DNA of 64,000 nt from Celeribacter ethanolicus (GTDB taxonomy: Bacteria; Pseudomonadota; Alphaproteobacteria; Rhodobacterales; Rhodobacteraceae): the NCBI RefSeq assembly GCF_001550095.1, contig NZ_LRUC01000013.1:1-64000 (forward strand). Reading direction: 5' to 3'. Position 1 is the first letter of the stretch. Each line of letters opens with the position of its first letter. Positions 34,204-43,060 of this stretch are shown here, piece after piece. The notes below the pieces were generated by a model. It ran no database searches, was not told where the DNA came from, and saw only the letters and a list, made by a program, of their open reading frames with translations. The translations under genes were made by a program, and so were the position numbers.

Positions 34204-35850
34204 ATGACCGCATCGACCCAAAAGGTCGGTCTTCGGACCGATGTCGCTATCGTGGGGGCGGGGCCTGTGGGCACGCTTCTGGCCATTCTGCTCGGCAAGG
34301 CCGGCAGGAGGGTCACGCTGATCGAACGCTGGTCGCAGCACTACCCGTTGCCGCGCGCGGTGACTTTCGACCACGAGATCGCCCGCATTCTCGCCACCCT
34401 CGGCATCGACGCCGAGAACGATCCGGCGATCAATTACCACGATGAGCTGTATTACTGGCGCAACCGCGCGGGGGAAAACATCCAGATCGTCGATTGGCAG
34501 AGCCAGTCGGCCTCCGGTTGGCGGGTGCGTTATTGGTTCAATCAGCCGGAGCTGGAGAAGCGGCTTCTGGCGATTGCGGCCGAATTGCCGGAGGTGACGA
34601 TCCGGCGTGGCTGGAGCGGGGTGGGGCTTGAGCAGGACGCGGAGGGCGTGACATTGACCCTGCGCCGTACCCCCGAGGAAGTCGGTCCCGAGGGGGAGAC
34701 CTGCGAGGTTCGGGCGCAATTCGTCGCAGGCACGGATGGCGCGAACAGTTTCGTGCGCGAGGCTCTGGGGCTGGAGAGCGAGGACAAGGGCTATTACTTC
34801 GACTGGCTGATCCTCGACATGATCCCGCAGTTCGATTACGTCGCCGCCCATCCGGAGCAACCGGCGCAATGGCAACTTTGCGATCCCGCGCGGCCGACCA
34901 CCGTGGTGCCGGGCGGCCCGGGGCCGGTGAGCGGCGGGCCGGACCGGCGACGCTGGGAATTCATGGTGCTGCCCGGCGAGGACGGGCAGGCGCTGCAACA
35001 GCCGGAGCAGGCGTGGAAGCTCATGGCGCCCTGGGGGCTGACGCCGGAGAATGCCGAACTGGAGCGCGCTGCCGTCTACCGGTTCCAGGCGCGCTGGGCT
35101 CGGGACTGGCGCAAGGGGCGCTGTCTGATCGGGGGCGATGCCGCCCATCTCATGCCGCCGTTCGCGGGCGAGGGCATGTGCGCGGGACTGCGCGACGCGG
35201 TGGCGATGGCCTGGCGTCTGAACGGCATTCTGGAGGGGCGCCTGCCGATGGATGTGCTCGCCAGCTACACCACGGAACGCATGGCGCATGTGCGGCATTA
35301 CATCGACTTCAGCCAGATGCTGGGCGAGATCATCTGTATCGACGACGCGGCGCAGGCCGCCGCCCGCGACGCCCGGATGATCACCGATCTGGAGGCGCGC
35401 GGTCACACACCGGTGCCGACCGACATCTGCCAGCTCGGGCAGGGGCTCTGGGACGAGGGCAGCGCCTATGCCGGAGAATTGTCGGTGCAGGGCATCGTCG
35501 AACATGCGGGGCGGCGCGATCGTTTCGATCAGGTCGTCGGACAGGGCTGGCTGCTCCTCGGTTATGAGGCCGACCCGGCGGCGGGGCTGAGCGCAGCGCA
35601 GCGGGCACAGTTCGACCGGCTCGGCGGCAGGTGCGTGACGCTGGTGGCCGATGGCGAGGCGGCGGATGTGGTCGATGCCGAAGGTCGCTTCGCAACATGG
35701 CTGAATGCGATCGGGGCACGTTACGTGCTGATCCGGCCGGATTTCTACGTCGCCCTGACCGCGCGGGATGTCGATGATTTGCAGGATAAATTCAGCAATA
35801 TCATGGGGTTGATGGGGCGCGTCGGAGCGCTGGATCTGGCGGCGCAATAG
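34204..35850 (+). CDS. FAD-dependent aromatic hydroxylase, MhpA-like
   Basis: 548-residue flavoprotein hydroxylase of the 3-(3-hydroxyphenyl)propionate hydroxylase type. DVAIVGAGPVGTLLA near residue 13 and CLIGGDAAHLMPPFAGEGMC near 314 are the FAD motifs; the protein ends with a weak thioredoxin-like domain. GGGAGGAAATC precedes the ATG. As first gene of an operon with maleylacetate reductase and hydroxyquinol dioxygenase, it may convert resorcinol or a related diphenol to hydroxyquinol. A propionate side-chain substrate is less likely because no C-C hydrolase is present. Confidence 0.9.
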   Translation: MTASTQKVGLRTDVAIVGAGPVGTLLAILLGKAGRRVTLIERWSQHYPLPRAVTFDHEIARILATLGIDAENDPAINYHDELYYWRNRAGENIQIVDWQSQSASGWRVRYWFNQPELEKRLLAIAAELPEVTIRRGWSGVGLEQDAEGVTLTLRRTPEEVGPEGETCEVRAQFVAGTDGANSFVREALGLESEDKGYYFDWLILDMIPQFDYVAAHPEQPAQWQLCDPARPTTVVPGGPGPVSGGPDRRRWEFMVLPGEDGQALQQPEQAWKLMAPWGLTPENAELERAAVYRFQARWARDWRKGRCLIGGDAAHLMPPFAGEGMCAGLRDAVAMAWRLNGILEGRLPMDVLASYTTERMAHVRHYIDFSQMLGEIICIDDAAQAAARDARMITDLEARGHTPVPTDICQLGQGLWDEGSAYAGELSVQGIVEHAGRRDRFDQVVGQGWLLLGYEADPAAGLSAAQRAQFDRLGGRCVTLVADGEAADVVDAEGRFATWLNAIGARYVLIRPDFYVALTARDVDDLQDKFSNIMGLMGRVGALDLAAQ

Positions 35851-35895
35851 CGGAAAACCGGGCTTTCGGAGGTCAGGAATATGTGTCTGAATACT

Positions 35896-35908
35896 TAACA
35901 TTATGTTA
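35896..35908. promoter_or_regulatory. Palindrome TAACAT-T-ATGTTA before the maleylacetate reductase gene
   Basis: A 13-base perfect palindrome in the 130-base gap after the MhpA-like gene, about 73 bases before the next start. The gap is long for this operon, so an internal promoter with an operator is possible. No matching site was noticed elsewhere in the window. Confidence 0.4.
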
Positions 35909-35980
35909 TGTAATTCTGAGCGCATGCGATCCATTGCCCGGATTTTCTCTCTATCGTCAGTGCGGGAAGAGGACCGAAAC

Positions 35981-37057
35981 ATGACAGATCACATGACGAC
36001 ATTCACCTGTGCGCTTAACCCGGCGCGCATCGTGTTCGGGGCTGGCAAACGCAGTGCGGTCGCCTCCGAACTCGACCGGCTCGGCGTGACCCGCGCGCTG
36101 GTGCTGTCGACCCCGTTTCAGAAGGCGGATGCGGAGGCTCTGGCCGCGGAACTGGGGGCTCTGGCCGCGGGGGTCTTCGCCCATGCGGCCATGCACACGC
36201 CGGTCGAGGTGACGCAAACCGCCATGGCAGCCTATGCGGCGGCGGGGGCCGACGGGGTGGTTGCGCTCGGCGGCGGCTCGACCATCGGACTGGGCAAGGC
36301 CATCGCCTATCGCAACGACTGCCCGCAGCTCGTGGTGGCGACGACCTATGCCGGATCCGAGGTGACGCCCATTCTGGGCCAGACCGAAAACGGCGTGAAA
36401 ACCACGGTGCGTGCAGGGTCGATCCTGCCGGAAACGGTGATCTACGATCCCGATCTGACGCTTGGCCTGCCGGTCGGCATGTCTGTGACATCGGGGCTCA
36501 ACGCCATGGCTCATGCGGTCGAAGGCGTCTATGCGCAGGACCGCAATCCGATCGCCGCGATGATGGCCGTCGAGGGCGTGCGGGCGCTGCGCGATGCGCT
36601 GCCGGCGATCGTCAGGACGCCTGCGGATGCGGCGGCACGGGGCGCTGCGCTTTATGGCGCCTGGCTTTGCGGTACGGTGCTGGGCTCCGTCGGTATGGCG
36701 CTGCATCACAAGCTTTGTCACACGCTGGGTGGGTCTTTCGATCTGCCCCATGCGGAGACCCATTCGGTCATGCTGCCTCACACGGCGGCTTATAATGCCG
36801 GGGCCGCGAAGACGGCCCTGCAACCGCTCGCCGATCTGTTCGGCGGCGATCTGGGAGCGGGGCTCTGGCAGTTTGCCAAAGACCTCGGCGCGCCCATGTC
36901 CCTGCGCGATCTCGGTCTGGAGGAGACCGATCTCGACCGTGCGGCGGATCTCGCGGTGCAGAACCCTTACTGGAATCCGCGCCCGGTGGAGCGGGACGCG
37001 ATCCGGGCTCTTCTGGGGCGGGCCTGGGAGGGGGCGCCGCCCGAGAGCGGGACATAA
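35981..37057 (+). CDS. Maleylacetate reductase (iron-containing alcohol dehydrogenase family)
   Basis: 358-residue NAD(P)H enzyme reducing maleylacetate to 3-oxoadipate. Family features are ALGGGSTIGLGKAIA near residue 86 for the cofactor, TYAGSEVTPILGQTENGVKT near 121, and metal-site histidines in AMAHAVEGVYA, HHKLCHTLGG and HAETHSVMLPH. The segment TYAGSE and the shorter length distinguish it from general Fe-alcohol dehydrogenases. GAAGAGGA precedes the ATG at 35981. It supplies the step after hydroxyquinol ring cleavage by the dioxygenase at 41795. Confidence 0.93.
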   Translation: MTDHMTTFTCALNPARIVFGAGKRSAVASELDRLGVTRALVLSTPFQKADAEALAAELGALAAGVFAHAAMHTPVEVTQTAMAAYAAAGADGVVALGGGSTIGLGKAIAYRNDCPQLVVATTYAGSEVTPILGQTENGVKTTVRAGSILPETVIYDPDLTLGLPVGMSVTSGLNAMAHAVEGVYAQDRNPIAAMMAVEGVRALRDALPAIVRTPADAAARGAALYGAWLCGTVLGSVGMALHHKLCHTLGGSFDLPHAETHSVMLPHTAAYNAGAAKTALQPLADLFGGDLGAGLWQFAKDLGAPMSLRDLGLEETDLDRAADLAVQNPYWNPRPVERDAIRALLGRAWEGAPPESGT

Positions 37058-37097
37058 CAAAAAGATAAGAAAAGCATAAACCTTAGGGAGGAGACAC

Positions 37098-38363
37098 ATG
37101 CTTTCACGACGCACATTCCTGAAAACCGGGGCGGCCACGGCGGCGGGCGCTCTGGCGATGCCGGCGCTGGCCAAAAGCGGCCCCATCAAGATCGGCTATG
37201 TCAGCCCGCAGACCGGACCCTTGAGCGGTTTCGCGGCGACCGATGTCTATGTCATCGAGACTTTCGTCAAGACCGCCCGGGCGCAAGGCGTCGAGGTCGA
37301 GGTGATCGTCAAGGACAGCCAGTCGAACCCGAACCGGGCCGCCGAGGTCGCCCGCGAGCTGATCGTGCGCGACGAGGTCAATCTGATCTGCGTCGCCTCG
37401 ACGCCGGAAACGACGAACCCGGTCTGTACCATCGCCGAGGCCGAAGAGGTGCCGGTGATCTCCACCGTCGCGCCCTGGCAGCCGTGGTTCATCGGCCAGC
37501 AGGGCAATCCCGCCGATCCGGCGAGCTGGCAGGATTTCGATTACGTCCATCATTTCTTCTGGGGGCTCGAGGACAACGTCCAGGTCTTCATGAACATGTG
37601 GGACATGATCGACAGCAACAAATCCGTCGGCGCGCTCTGGCCCAATGACGGCGACGGCAATGCCTGGGCCTCCGACGTGGGGATGCCGCCGGCGCTGGCA
37701 GGGGCGGGGTACACGCTCACCGACACCGGGCGCTATCAGAACCTGACGGACGATTTTTCCGCCCAGATCAACGCGTTCAAACAGAATGACGTGCAGATCC
37801 TGACCGGAATTCCGATCCCGCCGGATTTCACCACCTTCTGGACTCAGGCAAAACAGCAGGGCTTCCAGCCGAAGATGGTCTCGGTCGCCAAGGCGCTGTT
37901 GTTCCCGGAAAGCGTCGCCGCCCTCGGGCCGCTAGCGCATAATCTGACCTGCGAGGTCTGGTGGTCGCCGATGCACCCGTTCACCTCGTCCCTGACCGGT
38001 CAGAGCTGTGCCGATCTGGCGGGCGAGTTCGAAGACTATGCGGGCCGTCAGTGGACCCAGCCGCTGGGCTTCATCCACAGCCTGTTCGAAGTGGCGATGG
38101 ATGCGATCAGGCGCGCGGACGATCCGACCGACGGCGATGAGATGGCGGAACTGATCGGGACGACAAACATCGACAGCGCTGTGGGCAAAATCCAGTGGGG
38201 CCGGGACAACGTGCCGCCTTTCGCCCGGGCCAATGTGTCGAAAACCCCGCTCGTGGGCGGTCAGTGGCGCATGCAGGGCGATGGCGGGTTCGATCTTGTG
38301 ATCGTGGAGAACGGGCTTGCGCCTGAGATCGCGCTGACCGGCACGCTCGAGACCCTGAGCTGA
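37098..38363 (+). CDS. Tat-exported ABC substrate-binding protein, branched-chain amino-acid/aromatic type
   Basis: 421-residue type-I binding protein (LivK-like fold). The N-terminus SRRTFLKTGAATAAGALAMP is a twin-arginine signal with cleavage after ALA near residue 25. IKIGYVSPQTGPLSGFA opens the mature domain as in the family. The many Trp and aromatic residues (WGLEDNVQVFMNMWDMID, EVWWSPMHPF) would suit an aromatic ligand. It heads the set of four ABC genes that follow, inside a hydroxyquinol-pathway operon, so it probably imports the aromatic substrate. Confidence 0.9.
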   Translation: MLSRRTFLKTGAATAAGALAMPALAKSGPIKIGYVSPQTGPLSGFAATDVYVIETFVKTARAQGVEVEVIVKDSQSNPNRAAEVARELIVRDEVNLICVASTPETTNPVCTIAEAEEVPVISTVAPWQPWFIGQQGNPADPASWQDFDYVHHFFWGLEDNVQVFMNMWDMIDSNKSVGALWPNDGDGNAWASDVGMPPALAGAGYTLTDTGRYQNLTDDFSAQINAFKQNDVQILTGIPIPPDFTTFWTQAKQQGFQPKMVSVAKALLFPESVAALGPLAHNLTCEVWWSPMHPFTSSLTGQSCADLAGEFEDYAGRQWTQPLGFIHSLFEVAMDAIRRADDPTDGDEMAELIGTTNIDSAVGKIQWGRDNVPPFARANVSKTPLVGGQWRMQGDGGFDLVIVENGLAPEIALTGTLETLS

Positions 38364-38383
38364 GCCCGACCCGAGACGGAACC

Positions 38384-38407
38384 GGCTGGTGGTCTCGACC
38401 GCCAGCC
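38384..38407 (+). other. Intercistronic stem-loop after the binding-protein gene
   Basis: 10-bp stem with a CTCG tetraloop (GGCTGGTGGT / ACCGCCAGCC with one T-G pair), 20 bases after the stop. No U tract follows. It likely protects the binding-protein message. Confidence 0.5.
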
Positions 38408-38425
38408 CTCCCACAAGAGGCCCAC

Positions 38426-39153
38426 ATGAGGCAAGACATGTCCCTTCTTACACTCGACTGTGTGTCGAAATCCTTCGGTGCGCTCAAGGTCGCCGACGCG
38501 GTCTCCTTCGAGGTTGCGCCGGGCGAGGCCCTGGGCATCATCGGGCCGAACGGCGCGGGGAAATCCACGTTGTTCAACCTGATCACCGGCAATATCGCGC
38601 CCAATGCGGGGCGCATCCTGTTCGACGGTGCGGATGTCACGCGCAAGCCGCCGATGAGCCGGGTGGCGGCGGGCATCGGGCGGTCTTTCCAGATCCCGCA
38701 GCCGTTCAGCCATCTGAGCGTGTTCGAAAACCTTCTGGTTGCAGCCAATTTCGGCGGCGGCCATCACGGTCCCCATGCGGCGGCGCTCTGCATGGATATT
38801 CTCGAGCGCACCGGGCTTGGCGGTGTGGCGGATGCCACCTCCGGCGGGTTGTCGCTTCTGCAACGCAAGCGGCTCGAACTGGCGCGTGCCATGGCGACCT
38901 CGCCCAAGCTCATCCTGCTCGACGAGATCGCGGGCGGGCTGACCGAGGCGGAATGCGGCGCGCTGATCGAGACCATCACATCCATTCACGCAGAGGGCAC
39001 GGCGATCATCTGGATCGAACATGTGCTGCATGCGCTCACCTCCGTGGTCGAACGGCTCATGGTGCTGAATTTCGGCAAGATGCTGATGATCGGCGAACCG
39101 GATGCGGTGATGGCCTCGCCCGAGGTGAAGGAGATTTATCTGGGGATCGACGT

Positions 39154-39157
<4 letters not shown>
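38426..39157 (+). CDS. livG: ABC importer ATPase, LivG family
   Basis: 243-residue ATPase with Walker A GPNGAGKSTLFNLITG near residue 38, a signature region GGLSLLQRKRLELARAM near 140 and Walker B LILLDEIAGGL near 163. The signature LSLLQRKR deviates from the usual LSGGQ, a common trait of this subfamily. CAAGAGG precedes the ATG at 38426; an in-frame ATG at 38438 is also possible. The stop overlaps the livF start by 4 bases. Confidence 0.92.
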
Positions 39158-39863
<706 letters not shown>

Positions 39864-39867
<4 letters not shown>

Positions 39868-40727
39868 TCTGGGTCGATACCATTGTTCAGGGCATCCTTC
39901 TGGGCGGGCTTTACGCGCTGTTCGCGGCGGGGCTGAGCCTTGTGTTCGGGATCATGCGACTGGTGAACCTCGCACATGGCGATCTCATAGTGCTGGCGGC
40001 GTTTCTCATCCTGACGGTTGTCAATTTTCTGGGCCTGTCGCCGTTCGTGGCGGTGCTGATCGCGGCGCCGGTGATGTTCGCCATCGGCTGGGCGCTTCAG
40101 ACCTATGTGCTGAACCGTGTGCTGGGCGACGACATCCTGCCGCCGCTTCTTGTGACCTTCGGACTGTCCGTGGTGATCCAGAACGGCTTGTTGGAAGGCT
40201 TTTCCGCCGACAGCCAGAAGCTGTCCGCCGGTCCCATCGAGGCGGCTTCCCTGCCACTTGGCCCGATCACCGTGGGAGTCATGCCGCTTTTGACGCTGAT
40301 CTCCGCCGTGGTGGTGATCTTTGCTCTCAACCGGTTGTTCTACCGCACCAAACTGGGCCGCGCCTTTCGTGCCACCTCGGACGATGCGGTGACGGCGGGG
40401 CTGATGGGCATTCGTCCGCGCAACGTCTTCGCCATCGCTACGGGGATTGCCATGGTCGTCGCCACCATCGCGGCTCTGTACCTCGGCATCCGGGCGAATT
40501 TCGATCCCTCCATCGGTCCGGCACGGCTGATCTACGCCTTCGAAGCGGTGATCATCGGCGGTCTCGGCTCGCTCTGGGGCACACTCGCGGGGGGCATTCT
40601 GATCGGGGTGGCGCAGGCGCTGGGCGCCGCCGTCAATCCCGAATGGCAGATCCTCGCGGGCCATATCGCCTTCGTGCTCGTTCTTCTGATCCGTCCCCGC
40701 GGGTTGTTCCCGCGCGCCAATGACTGA
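39864..40727 (+). CDS. livH: ABC importer permease, LivH family
   Basis: 287-residue inner-membrane permease with about eight hydrophobic segments. GLYALFAAGLSLVFGIMRL near residue 15 and VNLAHGDLIVLAAF near 34 are the family signatures. The second half shows GLMGIRPRNVFAIATGIA and an EAVIIGGLGSLWGTLAGG loop. It forms the membrane pore with the LivM-like protein encoded 9 bases downstream. Confidence 0.94.
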
Positions 40728-40736
40728 GGGTTCACG

Positions 40737-41765
40737 ATGACCACTTCTTCCAAAATCACCCTGACACGCGCGTTCATGGCGCTGGTTTTCGTGGCGCTCG
40801 TCTGCGTGCCGGTGATCGGCTCGCGCGCCATGGTGCAGGACCTGTTCATGGTGCTCACCCTTCTGGTGCTGGCGCTCAACTGGAACATGCTGGCGGGCTT
40901 CGCGGGGCTCGTGTCCGTGGGGCAGCAGGCTTTCGTCGGCGTCGGTGCCTATGCCATGTTCGGTGGCGTGATCCTCTGGGGCTGGGACCCTTTGCCCGCG
41001 ATCCTTCTGGGCGGGCTGGCTGCGATGCTCCTGTCGCTTCCGATTGCGTTTTTCACCTTTCGCCTGAACGGGGCTTATTTCGCCATTGGCACATGGGTTT
41101 CGGCCGAAATCGTCCGACTCTCTCTGGCCCAGTGGAAAGCACTGGGCGGCGGCACCGGCACCTCTCTGCCCAAGGGCACCACCAAGGACATGCTCGGCGT
41201 GGCGCAGATCAAGGAGATTCTGGGGGTCTCGTCTTCGGCGGCGTCCGATGCGCTGACCTATTGGCTGGCGCTGGTACTGGCGACGGTGACGCTTCTGGCG
41301 GGGTACCTGTTTCTGCGCTCGCGCATGGGGTTGGGGCTTCAGGCGATCCGCGACAATGTCGAAGCGGCACGTTCGGTGGGGGTCGACCCCTTGCGGCTCA
41401 AGGCGCTGGTCTTCGTGCTCACCGCCTTCGGCACCGGGCTCTGCGGCGCGCTTCTGTTCATCCAGATCACGCGGGTCAGCCCGGATGCGGCGTTCTCGGT
41501 CGTGGACTGGACCGCCTTCGTCATCTTCATCACCGTCATCGGCGGCATCGGCACCTTGCCCGGCCCGGTCGTGGGGGTGCTCGTCTTCTACATCCTGCAA
41601 CGCGCGCTCGCGGATTACGGCACGGTCTATCTGATCGTGCTGGGCCTCATCGGCATCGTCATCATGCTGTTCGCGCGCAAGGGGCTTTGGGGGATGTTCA
41701 CCGAAAAGACGGGGATCGAGCTTCTGCCGCTGCGGCACAGAGCGCTGCCGCGTTCCGACACCTGA
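40737..41765 (+). CDS. livM: ABC importer permease, LivM family
   Basis: 342-residue inner-membrane permease with about ten hydrophobic segments. ALNWNMLAGFAGLVSVGQQA near residue 44 is the LivM signature, and GLQAIRDNVEAARSVGVDPL near 202 the conserved cytoplasmic loop. Last of the four importer genes; the dioxygenase gene follows after 29 bases, which keeps transport and ring cleavage in one transcription unit. Confidence 0.94.
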   Translation: MTTSSKITLTRAFMALVFVALVCVPVIGSRAMVQDLFMVLTLLVLALNWNMLAGFAGLVSVGQQAFVGVGAYAMFGGVILWGWDPLPAILLGGLAAMLLSLPIAFFTFRLNGAYFAIGTWVSAEIVRLSLAQWKALGGGTGTSLPKGTTKDMLGVAQIKEILGVSSSAASDALTYWLALVLATVTLLAGYLFLRSRMGLGLQAIRDNVEAARSVGVDPLRLKALVFVLTAFGTGLCGALLFIQITRVSPDAAFSVVDWTAFVIFITVIGGIGTLPGPVVGVLVFYILQRALADYGTVYLIVLGLIGIVIMLFARKGLWGMFTEKTGIELLPLRHRALPRSDT

Positions 41766-41794
41766 TAATCCTGTAACAGAAAAAGGGGAAACCC

Positions 41795-42631
41795 ATGACC
41801 GATTATTTCACCGAGGAAGGCTCCGTCGAGGCCGTCAATGCCCGTATGGGGGCTGACATCGACCCGCGTCTGAAAACCGTGATGGGGGCGCTGGTCAAGC
41901 ATCTGCACGCCTTCGCCAAGGAGGTCGACCTGACCCAGGAGGAATGGGACTTCGGCATCGACTTCCTGACCCAGACCGGCCAGATCTGCAGCCCGGAGCG
42001 GCAGGAGTTCATCCTCTTGTCCGACGTGCTGGGCTTTTCCATGCTGGTCGATGCGATCAACAACCGCCGCCCGGCGGGGGCGACCGAAAACACCGTGTTC
42101 GGTCCGTTCCACGTCGCCGATGCGCCGATCCGCAAGATGGGGGACAATATTTCTCTCGACGGCAAGGGGGAAAGCTGCCTCTTCCTCGGCAAGGTCATCG
42201 ACATTCATGGCGAGCCGATCGAAGGCGCCTGTGTCGATGTCTGGTCCGACAATGCCGATGGGTATTACGACGTGCAGCAGCCCGACATCCAGCCCGCGTT
42301 CAACAATCGGGGCCGGTTCATCACGGAAGCGGACGGGGCCTACAGCTTTGTCGGTATCAAACCGGTGAGCTATCCGATCCCGGATGACGGGCCGGTCGGC
42401 AAGATGCTGGGCCAGCTCGGGCGGCATCCCTACCGTCCGGCGCATATGCATTTCATGGTCACGGCCCCCGGCTTCAAGACCATCGTCACCCACACCTTCG
42501 TGGGCGATGACAGCTATCTGAACGACGACAGCGTCTTCGGCGTCAAGGAAACGCTGGTCGCGCCGTTCGAGCATGTCAAAGCCGAGACGGAGTGGCGGTC
42601 GCCCTTCGATTTCGTCATGGTTGCAGACTGA
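41795..42631 (+). CDS. Intradiol dioxygenase, probably hydroxyquinol 1,2-dioxygenase
   Basis: 278-residue non-heme Fe(III) dioxygenase that opens an aromatic 1,2-diol between the hydroxyls. The N-terminal helical dimer domain (residues 1-100) resembles the catechol/hydroxyquinol branch. Iron ligands appear as tyrosines in DGYYDVQQ near 152 and SYPIPDDGPVG near 191, and two histidines in RPAHMHF near 216. The presence of maleylacetate reductase and absence of a muconate cycloisomerase favour hydroxyquinol, giving maleylacetate, over catechol. AAGGGG precedes the ATG. Confidence 0.92.
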   Translation: MTDYFTEEGSVEAVNARMGADIDPRLKTVMGALVKHLHAFAKEVDLTQEEWDFGIDFLTQTGQICSPERQEFILLSDVLGFSMLVDAINNRRPAGATENTVFGPFHVADAPIRKMGDNISLDGKGESCLFLGKVIDIHGEPIEGACVDVWSDNADGYYDVQQPDIQPAFNNRGRFITEADGAYSFVGIKPVSYPIPDDGPVGKMLGQLGRHPYRPAHMHFMVTAPGFKTIVTHTFVGDDSYLNDDSVFGVKETLVAPFEHVKAETEWRSPFDFVMVAD

Positions 42632-42641
42632 GGAGGGTGCG

Positions 42642-42974
42642 ATGCCATTGCTGTCCATCGCCATTGACCACGCGCTCTGGCAGGCCCGGCAGGAGGCGCT
42701 GATGGCGGCCTTGCCCGATCTGCGCGCCATGCTCTGCGAACGGCTCACGGTCGCGCCGGATTTCGCGCATCTGACGGTTGTGCCGGTCTTCGGCCTGCCG
42801 GATCAGTCACAGGTCAATGCCGATCTGCGGGTGTTGGGCAAGGCGGGGCGCGGTCCCGAGGTGCTTGAGGATGTGGCTGAGCGCCTGCAGGTGCGGCTCA
42901 GTGCGATTTGCGACAGTCGTGCCAGTGTGCGGATCACGGTGATGGACCCCGGGGGCTATTTCGCCCGTCGTTGA
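42642..42974 (+). CDS. Small protein with N-terminal MP, possible tautomerase-superfamily member
   Basis: 110-residue soluble protein starting MPLLSIAIDHALW. In the tautomerase superfamily the initiator Met is removed and Pro becomes the catalytic amine; length, the early beta strand and LTVVPVFGLPDQSQVNADLR resemble the CHMI/MIF branches. AGGAGGG precedes the ATG and the gene is last in the aromatic operon, 10 bases after the dioxygenase. A role in isomerising a keto-enol ring-cleavage intermediate such as maleylacetate is plausible. Fold assignment is tentative. Confidence 0.65.
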   Translation: MPLLSIAIDHALWQARQEALMAALPDLRAMLCERLTVAPDFAHLTVVPVFGLPDQSQVNADLRVLGKAGRGPEVLEDVAERLQVRLSAICDSRASVRITVMDPGGYFARR

Positions 42975-43010
42975 CAATCCAGAGGCTGACAATCCGGACC
43001 CTGAACATCA

Positions 43011-43038
43011 AAAGAGCGCGGGGGGCCGCGCTCTTTTT
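43011..43038. terminator. Rho-independent terminator between the aromatic operon and putA
   Basis: 11-bp stem AAAGAGCGCGG / CCGCGCTCTTT with a GGGG loop and TTTTT on the plus strand. On the minus strand the stem is preceded by A-run pairing and followed by TTT, so it could serve both convergent units. Confidence 0.8.
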
Positions 43039-43060
43039 CCGTTTTCCAATCCTGAAAGCC

